Below, piece by piece: positions 8,785-16,689 of a DNA stretch of 64,000 bases. A model generated the notes under the pieces. It did no database searches. It was not told the DNA's origin and was given only the letters and a program-made list of their open reading frames with translations. The stretch comes from Planctomycetota bacterium (lineage in GTDB: Bacteria > Planctomycetota > Phycisphaerae > Phycisphaerales > UBA1924). The DNA lies in NCBI GenBank assembly GCA_963204725.1, contig CAUJHH010000037.1, positions 1 through 64,000 of the forward strand, read 5' to 3'. Position 1 is the first letter of the stretch. Every line of letters starts with the position of its first letter. A program made the translations under genes and the position numbers.

Positions 8785-9284
8785 GCACCGCTCGCATGCA
8801 CAGGAGAGGGCTGACGCTGATCGAGATGATCGCCACCATCACGGTGCTTGCGATCGTTGCTGCGTCGGTGCTGCCTGTGGTGGAATCGGCGGGTGCGCAT
8901 TACGTGGAGTCGGTTACAACTCGACGGGTGGCGGACCGAGCGGCGTTTGCCATGGATCGAGTCTCGCGGGTGCTTCGGGAGACTCCGGGTGTGCCGGGGA
9001 GCGCCGGGCTCGCGATCGATTCGATCGCGGCGGACGCGATTGTGCTCACCAACGGAACGGCGATCCGGCTCGTTGGGGATGAGCTGGTCCTGACAATCGA
9101 CGGCCGATCTGGTGTCGTGTGTGGCGGTGTCGAGGCGATCGAATTCGTCGCGACAGGCGCTGATGGCGTGGCCTCAACGCTCGAGACCCCGGCGGAGACA
9201 CGGCGCCTCGGGATCGGGATGCGTGTGAACGGTCTGACGGTCAGGACGGCGATCTTTCCGCGTGCCGCATTGGGGAGCGAATGA
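8781..9284 (+). CDS. Minor pseudopilin, GspJ-like
   Basis: This 167-residue protein begins MSTARMHRRGLTLIEMIA and has a hydrophobic segment TITVLAIVAASVLPVV. Gly precedes the Leu at the cleavage site and Glu is at +5, a standard prepilin signal. It overlaps the previous gene by ATGA and the next by ATGA. The frame is open upstream inside the previous gene, but the ATG at 8781 gives the short leader expected for pseudopilins. Confidence 0.75.
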   Translation: MSTARMHRRGLTLIEMIATITVLAIVAASVLPVVESAGAHYVESVTTRRVADRAAFAMDRVSRVLRETPGVPGSAGLAIDSIAADAIVLTNGTAIRLVGDELVLTIDGRSGVVCGGVEAIEFVATGADGVASTLETPAETRRLGIGMRVNGLTVRTAIFPRAALGSE

Positions 9285-9688
9285 ACGAGCCGCGCGATGA
9301 CATCTCGGGAAGGCCGTGTCGCTTGAGCGCGGTTCGCGTTCGGGCTGGGCGGCGCGGATTCGCGGTGGCCACCGTGGTGATCCTGCTGCTGATGATGAAC
9401 ATCCTGGCGTTCGGCGCGATACGCGGCGGTGGCGACGAGTCTTCGATCGCTTCGCTGCGGGTTGAGACGCTGCGGGCGTTGTACGCGTGCGATGCGGGCC
9501 TGATTGTCGCGATCGGCGAGCTTGGGCGCGGTACTGATGCGTCGGCGCTGCCCGCCTCTCTCTCGCTGCCCGGGGCGTCGGTCGCGATGGAGGCCGGTGC
9601 GGCAAGTGAGGGGATTGAGGTGGTGATTGAGGGGCGATCGGGGTTCGGAAGGCGTCGGGTTCTGGTGGAGGTGGAGGGATCGGACTGA
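9281..9688 (+). CDS. Pilus-assembly-like membrane protein (PilX/GspK N-terminus-like)
   Basis: Small protein of 135 residues with an N-terminal basic region, RRGF, and one membrane segment (AVATVVILLLMMNILAFGA) followed by a region rich in Ala and Glu. The RRGF-A pattern with a long hydrophobic helix and ALYACDAGL resembles PilX/GspK N-termini, but the protein is far shorter than GspK and lacks its body. It overlaps the previous gene by ATGA. Function is inferred from position. Confidence 0.6.
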   Translation: MNEPRDDISGRPCRLSAVRVRAGRRGFAVATVVILLLMMNILAFGAIRGGGDESSIASLRVETLRALYACDAGLIVAIGELGRGTDASALPASLSLPGASVAMEAGAASEGIEVVIEGRSGFGRRRVLVEVEGSD

Positions 9689-9745
9689 ATCAACCCGTTG
9701 GGGTGTCCGATGTGACTCGGTGGTTTCCCTAAGCGTGGAGGCTTT

Positions 9746-11377
9746 GTGTCGAGAGAGAAACTCATCCTGATCATTGGGGAAGGCCGGGTCGACGGAGCGC
9801 GCGTCAGGGGCCAGACGGTTCTGGGGTCGCATCGCGTCGAGACACCGGACATCCCGTTTGAGAGTGTGTGGGAAACGGATCTTGCGCCGTTCGAGGAGCC
9901 GATCTCACAGGTGATGCGATCGCTCGGCGTGTCACCGGGTACGTCGGTGATCGTGTCGTACGCATCGCCGCACTCGGTGGTGGAGGCGATCTCCGTGCCG
10001 GCGTGCGGATCGCAGGCGCAGCGTTCGATGCGTCTGGCGCTCGCCGAGTCGGTCGGAACTGCGCTGACGCACCATGCGATCGGATCCTCGCCGCTCTGGA
10101 CGACGCGGAAGGGCCGGGCCCAATCGCTGGCGCTGTGGGCGGCGGACTCCGACGGCTCGATTGGTCACCTCTGCGGGATGCTTGCGCGGATGGGTCTTCG
10201 CGTGGAGCGGGTGGTGCCGTCGAGGGCGATCGCGATGTATGCCTGCTGGCGGAGCGCCAGTGCGCTCAACGAATCGAACGTGGTGATGGTCGATCTCGAC
10301 GAGCATGTGATGACCTTGTGCGGCATCGTGGACGGCTCGCCCCGGCTCGTTCGTCAGTTGTCTCTGGGTACCGAGTTGCTTGTTGACGCGTACACGCGGG
10401 CGATGCGCACGGCGCGCGGGCCGGACTCGGCTCCGCCATCGCGTGACGAGGCGGCGCGAGGTGTGTGGACGCTGGGCGTTCCTTCGCGAGAGCAGGCCGT
10501 GGATCGGCAGGGTGTGACGCGCGGGCACCATGTGCTTCCGCTCCTCCAGAGCGTTGTGCAGCGTGTGGCGATCGAGATCAAACAAACGATTCGTTTCGGA
10601 CTGGATGCCGAGAATCGCCGGGTGCAGGTGCGACTGAGCGGACCGGGTGCGTCGGTGCCCTCGCTGGCGTCGGTGCTGAGCGATCACGCGGACGCAGTTG
10701 TTGAGGCGTTGCGCGAGGGCGAGGAAGCGGGATCGGTCTGGAGCACGGAATCGAATGTGAAGCGACTGCTCGCGTCGCTGCCTCCTGGGATCAATCTTCT
10801 GCCGACGAAGGTCGTGCGTTCTGCGAGCTCGCGGGCGACGCGTCGGGCGGCCTTGATCGGCACAGCGATCGCGTTGCTGGCGATCGGGGCCGATGTCGGG
10901 GTCAAGGGCCGGCGCCTGGCGAGTATCGAATCGGCAATGGCCATGTTGAAGCCGGAGGTGACACATCACACCGAGCAGGTCGAGCTTCGGGAGGAGGCCG
11001 CGCGGCTGTCGGGCGTGATGTCGGAAACCGAGCAGCGGCTTCGCGTTGCGATGGGTGAGCGTGCGGCGTGGTACGAGGCGCTCGATGCGATTCGCTCGGT
11101 CGACGAGATTGGCGTTCGGCTCTCGGATATTTCCTGCGGGTACGAGAGCGGGCGTGCGGTTCTCGTGCTTCGGGGGCTTGCGACGGTCGGTGGCGTGCAC
11201 GGCGATGCGCTGCGGGGACTCATGCAGATGCTCGCGGCACGGCCGGAGTTTGAGAATGTCACACTGGGCTCCACACGCTTGCAGCAGTCCGGCGGAGAGT
11301 CGGTGAGATCATTCACGATCTCGGTGGGGGTCCGTGGAGAGCAGGCGATCGCGGCACAGACTGGAGAGCAAGAATGA
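9746..11377 (+). CDS. PilM-PilN / GspL-like assembly protein
   Basis: A 543-residue protein. Residues 1 to about 350 look like an actin-like PilM/GspL cytoplasmic domain (for example VVMVDLDEHVMTLCGI, VQVRLSGPG). A membrane helix follows (AALIGTAIALLAIGADVGV), then a coiled-coil and a PilN-like periplasmic domain ending near residue 543. In type IV pili PilM and PilN are separate, while GspL combines both, so this matches the type II layout. It starts at a GTG after GTGGAGG; a 57-bp gap separates it from the pseudopilins, so it may open a second translational unit. It overlaps the next gene by ATGA. Confidence 0.75.
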   Translation: MSREKLILIIGEGRVDGARVRGQTVLGSHRVETPDIPFESVWETDLAPFEEPISQVMRSLGVSPGTSVIVSYASPHSVVEAISVPACGSQAQRSMRLALAESVGTALTHHAIGSSPLWTTRKGRAQSLALWAADSDGSIGHLCGMLARMGLRVERVVPSRAIAMYACWRSASALNESNVVMVDLDEHVMTLCGIVDGSPRLVRQLSLGTELLVDAYTRAMRTARGPDSAPPSRDEAARGVWTLGVPSREQAVDRQGVTRGHHVLPLLQSVVQRVAIEIKQTIRFGLDAENRRVQVRLSGPGASVPSLASVLSDHADAVVEALREGEEAGSVWSTESNVKRLLASLPPGINLLPTKVVRSASSRATRRAALIGTAIALLAIGADVGVKGRRLASIESAMAMLKPEVTHHTEQVELREEAARLSGVMSETEQRLRVAMGERAAWYEALDAIRSVDEIGVRLSDISCGYESGRAVLVLRGLATVGGVHGDALRGLMQMLAARPEFENVTLGSTRLQQSGGESVRSFTISVGVRGEQAIAAQTGEQE

Positions 11378-12012
11378 AGCGAGGATCAGTTTCCTCATCT
11401 GTTGTAGCGGAGGTGCTCTGTCTTTCGCTGGCTGTGGCCGGGGCCTGGGTTCTGCTGGCGCGGCCGCTGCATGGCAGGCTCGAGCGGTTGACGTACGAGG
11501 CATCGAGCGCGAGATCGGGGCTCAAACGGATGACGGAGGTCCTGGCTTCGGATCCGATTGCACCGAAGGAGGCGACACGCCGGATCACGGCTCACGCGAG
11601 CGAGATCCAGAATCGGTGTGAGCTGGCGGGTGACCCGTCGGCGCTCTACGAGGCGATCGGTGAGATCGCACGGGCGGAGAGCGTCGGGATCGAGCGGATG
11701 GATCCGAAGCGGATCAGTGTCGTCACCGGCGAGACCACCAAGGGACGCGGAAAGAAGTCGGACAAGAAGTCGAGCGAGGCTCCGACGGTTGGGGCGTTGG
11801 GGTACTCCATCGAAGTGACGGGTACGTACGGCGCTATCGCGTCGTTCATCGATGCGATCGAACGGCGAGCCGGCATGTCCAAGGTCGTTTCGTTCAGGCT
11901 TCTCCCGGGAAGGGATGCGAGCAATCCGGACGCGCTGCGCGGCACCATCGAGACGGCGCACTACCGACTGTCGAAAAAGGTTCTCGCGGCAACGAGCGAG
12001 GAGGCCGACTGA
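11374..12012 (+). CDS. PilO/GspM-like membrane protein
   Basis: Bitopic inner-membrane protein of 212 residues. One N-terminal helix (VVAEVLCLSLAVAGAWVLLA) is followed by a coiled-coil and a ferredoxin-like periplasmic region, with YSIEVTGTYGAIASFIDAIE typical of PilO. A lysine-rich linker (residues about 125-135) separates the halves. It overlaps the PilM/PilN-like gene by ATGA and the next gene by one base. It should pair with the upstream protein in the membrane. Confidence 0.75.
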   Translation: MKRGSVSSSVVAEVLCLSLAVAGAWVLLARPLHGRLERLTYEASSARSGLKRMTEVLASDPIAPKEATRRITAHASEIQNRCELAGDPSALYEAIGEIARAESVGIERMDPKRISVVTGETTKGRGKKSDKKSSEAPTVGALGYSIEVTGTYGAIASFIDAIERRAGMSKVVSFRLLPGRDASNPDALRGTIETAHYRLSKKVLAATSEEAD

Positions 12013-12536
12013 TGGACTTTACGAGCAATCTGGCGAAGTCGCGGCTCCTCGGCGTTGGTGCGATCCTGCTCCCGGCGGTCGCGCTGATTCTTGCAAAGTC
12101 CCTGCTGCCTGCGCCGGCATCTGCGAGCGCGGCTCAGGTGGCAAAGAAGGACTCGAACCTCTCGGCGCTCGTGATCCCGGACGACGCGTGGTTGCGTTCG
12201 TTGCGGGGTCGGGGTGAGAGGGCGCCGATCGAGGGTTCTCCGTTCCCGAGGATGCAACTGCTCGACCCTGACGTTCCCGATGCCTACGCGGCGATGCCCG
12301 AGCCCGATGAGCCCGAAGCTATCGAGCCCGAGCCGGAAGTCAGGCTGACAACAATCATGCGGAGCGCGAGCGGCGACGTTGCGCTGATCGATGGCAAGGC
12401 CCGACGGGTCGGCAGCCAGGTGTCGGGGGGGTGGGTCGTCGGCGAGATCCATCCGGAGACCCGCACAGTCACCATTCGTCACGAGGTCGATGGGCGGGAG
12501 TTTGTGGTGCAGTTGAAGGGACATCTGCCGGGCTGA
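12012..12536 (+). CDS. PilP/GspC-like protein
   Basis: This 174-residue protein has an N-terminal membrane helix (LLGVGAILLPAVALILAKS), a Pro/Glu-rich linker (EPDEPEAIEPEPE) and a small C-terminal domain with LTTIMRSASGDVALIDGKARRVG, which resembles the homology region of GspC/PilP. That region normally contacts the outer-membrane secretin, but no secretin gene is visible. It is the last gene of the operon. The hairpin GTCCG/CGGAC right after the stop has no T-run. Confidence 0.7.
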   Translation: MDFTSNLAKSRLLGVGAILLPAVALILAKSLLPAPASASAAQVAKKDSNLSALVIPDDAWLRSLRGRGERAPIEGSPFPRMQLLDPDVPDAYAAMPEPDEPEAIEPEPEVRLTTIMRSASGDVALIDGKARRVGSQVSGGWVVGEIHPETRTVTIRHEVDGREFVVQLKGHLPG

Positions 12537-12565
12537 GGTCCGCTTCCGGACGGGGTGCCGGGGCG

Positions 12566-12594
12566 GTGACAGAATGCGCATCGGGGCCTATGCT
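12566..12594 (+). promoter_or_regulatory. Promoter of the tRNA-Val gene
   Basis: GTGACA and TATGCT are separated by exactly 17 bases, a good sigma-70-type match. The TATGCT ends 26 bases before the tRNA 5' end. Confidence 0.6.
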
Positions 12595-12620
12595 CAAGCC
12601 CGAGCCATGGGGCTCGGAAC

Positions 12621-12694
12621 GGGCGCATAGCTCAGTTGGCTAGAGCGCGGCTGTCACATAGCCGAGGTCACAGGTTCGAGTCCTGTTGCGCCCA
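12621..12694 (+). tRNA. tRNA-Val (anticodon CAC)
   Basis: The cloverleaf closes fully. The acceptor arm is GGGCGCA/TGCGCCC, the D arm GCTC/GAGC, the anticodon arm CGGCT/AGCCG with loop GTCACAT, and the T arm ACAGG/CCTGT with loop TTCGAGT. U33 precedes CAC and A37 follows it, so the anticodon reads GUG valine codons. The 3' CCA is not encoded. The 3' half is read on the other strand as the C-terminus of an integrase, which marks it as the probable attachment site of the element that follows. Confidence 0.93.
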
Positions 12695-13960
12695 TTGGTT
12701 CGATTCGCAGTGATTCGCGAGCACTCGCAGGATCACGCGCAACGTTCCCGACACGCGAGACTTCCGAGCGTTTCTTCGATTCCTTGCGAATCGGAGCCGT
12801 TGGGTGCTGCGCCGCGTTTTGCGCCGCGGGTGCGCCCGATTCTGCGCCACTTGTGGGGCGTCCGGCCGCGAGGTCGAAGTGAGCATCGCGCGTTTGCAAA
12901 TAATGCTGAGCGGCGATCAGCGGGGAGTGGCCGAGCCACTTCGCGACGGCGTGGGCGGGGAACCGCTCCACCCAGTCGGTAGCGCACGAGGCGCGGAGGT
13001 TGTGGAAGGGGCGGGGCCAAGTGCTTTCGCCAGCGCGGGCGATGATCTTCGCGAAGGTCGTGCGCAGATTCACGCCCGGCTCGCGCAGGCGCGGGAGCAT
13101 GGCGTCGATGCCGGGCTCGGCGTGGTTGAAGAGCGCGGTCAGGATGCCAAAGAGTTCGGGTGCGATCGGCACCACGCGCTGGGCGTGTCCCTCGTGCGCC
13201 GCGGTCTTGGGGCTTCGCACGGTCAAGCGAGCCCGCTCCCAGTTCACGTCCGACCACTTCAACCCGAGCAACTCGGAGGGGCAGCGGAGCCCGGCGAAGC
13301 GGCAGAGAGCGATGATCGCGCGCCATTGGTTGTCCGGGCACGCTTCAAGAATGGCGTTGACCGTCGCGAGGGGGATGTAGTGCGCCCGCTCTGGGTTGCA
13401 CTGCGAGCCGGATCGGAGGTCGGCGAAGGGGCTGGAGTCGATGATCCCCCATCGCACGGCCTTGCGGAAGACGCCCTTCGCCACGTTCACGCGCTTTGCG
13501 ACGGTTGCGGGCGCGAGCCCCTCGTCGGCGATCGCCTTGCGCCAGCGGTCAGCGTCGGCGGGTGTCAATGCATTGACGGGCGTGTCCGCGCCGAGATGCT
13601 CGCGCAGACTCCCGGTTGCCTGTCGGTATGCCGCACGAGTGGTTTCCTTGACGACGCCCGCGTTCTCGAAGCGATCGAGCAGAGTGCCGAGCGTAGTGCG
13701 GGCTTCGGATGCTCTTGGATCGGCGAGCCCGGCGCGGACGAGTCGCTCGTGCATGGTGCCGGAGAGACCGGCGAGCCAATCAGCAAGGGATGCGTCGGGG
13801 CTTGGTTGAAGGCGCGAGCCGAGATGAGCGCATCGACCCGGATGCGAAACTTCTCGGCGTAGTCCATAGCGCACTTCCCGAGCCGGATCGTGCGGCGTGC
13901 ATCGACGGGGCCGAACGTGATTCGCTTGCGGGCGTCGGGATCGCGGATGATGCTGGACAT
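12654..13960 (-). pseudogene. Tyrosine recombinase (integrase), apparent frameshift
   Basis: Site-specific integrase of the tyrosine family. The catalytic set is present in the C-terminal part: Arg in GLRCPSELLGLKW, Lys in SPKT, HNLR, WLGHS and the nucleophile in HYLQT. The N-terminal arm-binding part lies in another frame: an ATG at 13960, after GAAGGAAGGTG, reads MSSIIRDPDARKRITFGP and continues to about FNQA. The other frame resumes with PDASLADWLAGLSG. The frames meet at a C4 run (13797-13800 on the plus strand); one extra base would restore one protein of about 435 residues. This is either a real frameshift mutation or a homopolymer error. The C-terminal MGATGLEPVTSAM is the antisense reading of the tRNA-Val 3' half. 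Confidence 0.85.
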
Positions 13961-14054
13961 GGGGTTCACCTTCCTTCGATGGGTGCATTATGCGAGACTG
14001 TGCGAGAAAGCGCAAGGGGGTGCGAGGGATTGCTTTGCAGATTGTGCCGCTTTC

Positions 14055-14071
14055 GGCGGAATCGAACCGCC
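14055..14071 (-). other. tRNA T-arm-like stem-loop
   Basis: On the minus strand GGCGG-TTCGATT-CCGCC forms a perfect 5-bp stem with a 7-base T-loop-like sequence. I could not build a full cloverleaf around it, because no 5' acceptor partner is present. It may be a tRNA 3'-end remnant left by an earlier integration, or chance. Confidence 0.3.
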
Positions 14072-14072
14072 C

Positions 14073-14146
14073 TAGACCGCCAAGACCGCCAACGTCTGCC
14101 CTTTAGGGAATCTCGGCGGTCTATGGGGTGGGTGGCGGTCTATGGG
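14073..14146. repeat. Iteron-like GGCGGTCT repeats, direct and inverted
   Basis: Two identical copies of GGCGGTCTATGGG lie at 14115-14127 and 14134-14146, 19 bases apart. Two inverted copies of the core lie at 14073-14081 (TAGACCGCC) and 14083-14090 (AGACCGCC). The set sits between the integrase and the replication gene and overlaps the 3' end of the latter. The arrangement could be a replication origin, arm sites for the integrase, or a terminator region. Confidence 0.6.
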
Positions 14147-15815
14147 CCGGAAGTGCCCACACCCAACGCCCGGAATCTCCGAACCCCTCGCGGTCCGGAA
14201 CGATGCCGAGCGCGGCCTTCGCGCGTTCGAGGGTGCGCCACTTGATCCCGTCCGCATCGGCTCGCTCGCGCAGTTCGGTTGCGGGGACGGGACCATCGGC
14301 GAGACCGAAACGGAGCCACTCGGTCGCCTCACCTTCGCGCGATTCACGCCCCGACCCTTCGGGCTCCGAGCGCACGAGATCATCGGCGGAGAGGTTTACC
14401 GGGCCGGAAAGCCACTCCACGCGGGGAACGTCGCCCACGATGCGGAACGCGAGTCCGCTCGGATCGCGGGCGAGATTGCCTCCAACGGGCAAGACCACGC
14501 GCCGCTCGGGATCGGCAGGATCCGATCCGACGATGAAGATTGCACGCGCCGCCGCGTTCCACGCGAGAGAGCCGGTCGCGCGATAAATCGCTTTTCCACC
14601 CGAGCCGCCTTTATTGAGGTGAGTCACGAGGATGATCGCGACACGGTGCTTTGCCGCCAGAGCGGCGAGTGGGCCGAGCAGTCCGCGCACTTCTCCGTTC
14701 CGGTGTCCGTCGATTTTTCCTTCGAAGGCCGAAGCCGGATCGAGAATCACCACGCGGCAATCGGGAGTCGCGAGGATCGCTTCCTCCAGCGGGCCGATGT
14801 CCGCGAGCGTGAACCATCCCGATCCGCCGCGCGCCTTGCTCCGCTCCACTCCCGAGAGAGCAGTCACGCGCGACACGTCCGCGCCCGCCGCGTCCAGCCG
14901 GGGCCGAACTGTGTCGGCGAGGTCGTCTTCGGCATTGAGCAGGACCACGCCACCCGGCTCGTGCCGAGCGTCCGATTCCTCTGGGAAGGGGCGTCCGGTG
15001 GAAACTCGCGCGGCAATGTCGATCGTGAGCAGCGACTTCCCTTGCTTCGGGTCGCCCTGAATCACGGTGAGTTTCCCGAGCGGGATGCGATCGTGCCAAA
15101 GCCATTCGACGGCCTGTGGCTCCACGTCGGCGAGCCGCACGAGGATTGCGCGATCCGAGCCCGGAGGGAGTGACGCGTCGGACGGGTTCGGCGTGTGCGG
15201 CTTCGCACTTCGCGCCGCTTCGATCACGTCGTCGCGCGTCGCGCCAGCCGCAACCCACGCCCGGAGGTCTTTACGTTCCTTCGGTGGGAAGATGATTCGG
15301 ACCGATGCGCAGACTCCGACCAATGCATCGGCGATTGCCTGCGCGCCTGCGCGTCCCGCGCCCTTGTCATTCTCGGCGATGATGCAAACGTGAAGTCCCC
15401 GGAGCAACTTGGCGAGCAAGGGCTTTCCACCGTGCGCGCTCGGGCGTCCGACGATTTCGAGTAAGAGCCCCACGCCCGCCGCCGTATCGGATGCGCCTTC
15501 GACGATGAAGACCGGATCCTCTGGGGTGGAGCCCGCATAGGGCGGGAGCGGCCACTTCAACGTGAGCCCGCGAGTCCCTCGCGCCTTCGTCTTCCCTTCG
15601 TCGGGCCGTCTTGCGTATCCCGTGACTTCTCCCTCGGCGTTACGCTCGGGCGTCGTCCATGCGTCTCCCTCCCGAGTGGAGCCGAGAGCGAGCCACGCCC
15701 AAGAAACTGTCCCCTCGGGCGTCGGGAGGTCACTAGAATCTGCCGCACGGTTTGTGACTTTGACGCCTGCCCCGGTTGCCGCCGGGGCCGCGTCGTCAAT
15801 AGGGGGCTCCCTCAT
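14121..15815 (-). CDS. TOPRIM plus RecA-like (RepA/primase-type) replication protein
   Basis: A 564-residue protein of plasmid/satellite replication type. Residues about 100-190 form a TOPRIM domain (FIVEGASDTAAG with Glu106; ENDKGAGRAG). Residues about 235-480 form a RecA-like AAA_25 ATPase with Walker A GDPKQGKS (254-261), Walker B CRVVILDPAS and ILVTHLNKGG. The TOPRIM plus helicase pairing is typical of phage and satellite primase-helicases; the usual N-terminal zinc finger is missing. The ATG at 15815 follows GAAGGGAGG and overlaps the stop of the HTH gene. No essential motif is missing. Confidence 0.8.
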   Translation of the reverse strand: MREPPIDDAAPAATGAGVKVTNRAADSSDLPTPEGTVSWAWLALGSTREGDAWTTPERNAEGEVTGYARRPDEGKTKARGTRGLTLKWPLPPYAGSTPEDPVFIVEGASDTAAGVGLLLEIVGRPSAHGGKPLLAKLLRGLHVCIIAENDKGAGRAGAQAIADALVGVCASVRIIFPPKERKDLRAWVAAGATRDDVIEAARSAKPHTPNPSDASLPPGSDRAILVRLADVEPQAVEWLWHDRIPLGKLTVIQGDPKQGKSLLTIDIAARVSTGRPFPEESDARHEPGGVVLLNAEDDLADTVRPRLDAAGADVSRVTALSGVERSKARGGSGWFTLADIGPLEEAILATPDCRVVILDPASAFEGKIDGHRNGEVRGLLGPLAALAAKHRVAIILVTHLNKGGSGGKAIYRATGSLAWNAAARAIFIVGSDPADPERRVVLPVGGNLARDPSGLAFRIVGDVPRVEWLSGPVNLSADDLVRSEPEGSGRESREGEATEWLRFGLADGPVPATELRERADADGIKWRTLERAKAALGIVPDREGFGDSGRWVWALPAHRPPPTP

Positions 15816-16036
15816 GCCGCACCTCCCTTCGTGCGGGAGTCCACCCACTCGCGAAGCGCAGCGACGTTGAGCAGGACGCGCCGCCCGATGCGCGTGTGGG
15901 GAATCTCATTGGCGTTCGTGAGCGTCCAGAGCGTGCGCGTTGAGATGCCGAGCATCTTCGCGCCCTCGTGCATCCCGATCAGGATTGCCGAGTCGGGTGT
16001 CCGTTCCGTCGTGTGTGTCTTCGATCCGTCGTGCAT
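15812..16036 (-). CDS. Excisionase-type helix-turn-helix protein
   Basis: A 74-residue DNA-binding protein. GMHEGAKMLGISTRTLWTL followed by HTRIGRRVLLNVAALREWV is the MerR-like winged HTH of the DNA-binding excisionase family. The ATG at 16036 has GGAG 6 bases upstream; the frame is open for 7 more codons. It overlaps the replication gene by 4 bases, so the two are one transcription unit. It may act as a directionality factor or as a repressor/activator of the replication gene. Confidence 0.8.
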   Translation of the reverse strand: MHDGSKTHTTERTPDSAILIGMHEGAKMLGISTRTLWTLTNANEIPHTRIGRRVLLNVAALREWVDSRTKGGAA

Positions 16037-16129
16037 GGGCTGTCTCCATCGCGCCACCGTCGGCGCGTGATGGAGTCAAGCCGTATCGGATCGCATTGTG
16101 AAGCGCGGAGCGTGGGCTGTCACGCCTTG

Positions 16130-16654
16130 TCACGCTCGCTCGAATTTGTAGAGTCTCAACACGTCGGCCTTGCAGTAGTGATTCTGCCGATCAATCTTCA
16201 CGGCGCGAATCTTTCCGCGATGGAGTGCCTGCCGAAGTCGCTCGGCACTTATGCTCAACGAATCGAAGTAGATCGCGGGATACCACTCATTCTCCGCTAG
16301 CGTTCGGGTGAGCAGTTCATCGACAACCAGTGCGATGAGTACGCGAAACTCAACTTCGTGAAGTAGACCGGGAAACGCTCGCTCGGCTTCGAGAATGGTG
16401 GAGAAGTCATCTACGAAATCTGCAAAGGCCGGTGTCATGGACGCGGAGAGTCGAGAAGGGTCTTGAGTCGGATGCACGCGATTCAGAATTGCGTTATAGC
16501 GACGGGCGATTCGGAGGCGAGGGCCCGACAGTCCCTTCGTCGATGCTGCAAAGAGATCAGGGATTGCTTCGCGTATGTTCTCGCGTGCAAGTGCCTCGCG
16601 TTCCTCGTGCGAAGTGGTCACGCGTTTACGCGTTGTATCCTTGCGACTCGCCAT
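16130..16654 (-). CDS. Element-borne protein with HTH-like C-terminus, unknown
   Basis: I do not recognise this 174-residue protein. The N-terminus is basic and helical (KRVTTSHEEREALARENI). The C-terminus, SISAERLRQALHRGKIRAVK followed by QNHYCKADVLRL, resembles the wing and recognition helix of an HTH domain, so DNA binding is possible. It lies about 90 bp upstream of the excisionase gene on the same strand and diverges from the next gene across 35 bp. A role as element regulator or cargo is a guess. No signal or membrane segments. Confidence 0.6.
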   Translation of the reverse strand: MASRKDTTRKRVTTSHEEREALARENIREAIPDLFAASTKGLSGPRLRIARRYNAILNRVHPTQDPSRLSASMTPAFADFVDDFSTILEAERAFPGLLHEVEFRVLIALVVDELLTRTLAENEWYPAIYFDSLSISAERLRQALHRGKIRAVKIDRQNHYCKADVLRLYKFERA

Positions 16655-16689
16655 TGCTGCGAGTGTACCGCTTCGCATATGCTTGCGTC

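Noticed and set aside
13800-14015. N-terminal part of the longer integrase frame starting at 14015
   Set aside because: It reads basic noise, while the other frame holds a start with ribosome-binding site and a recognisable integrase N-terminus.
14040-14110. A complete tRNA gene around the T-arm-like sequence
   Set aside because: No complementary acceptor or D arm was found upstream; only the T arm fits.
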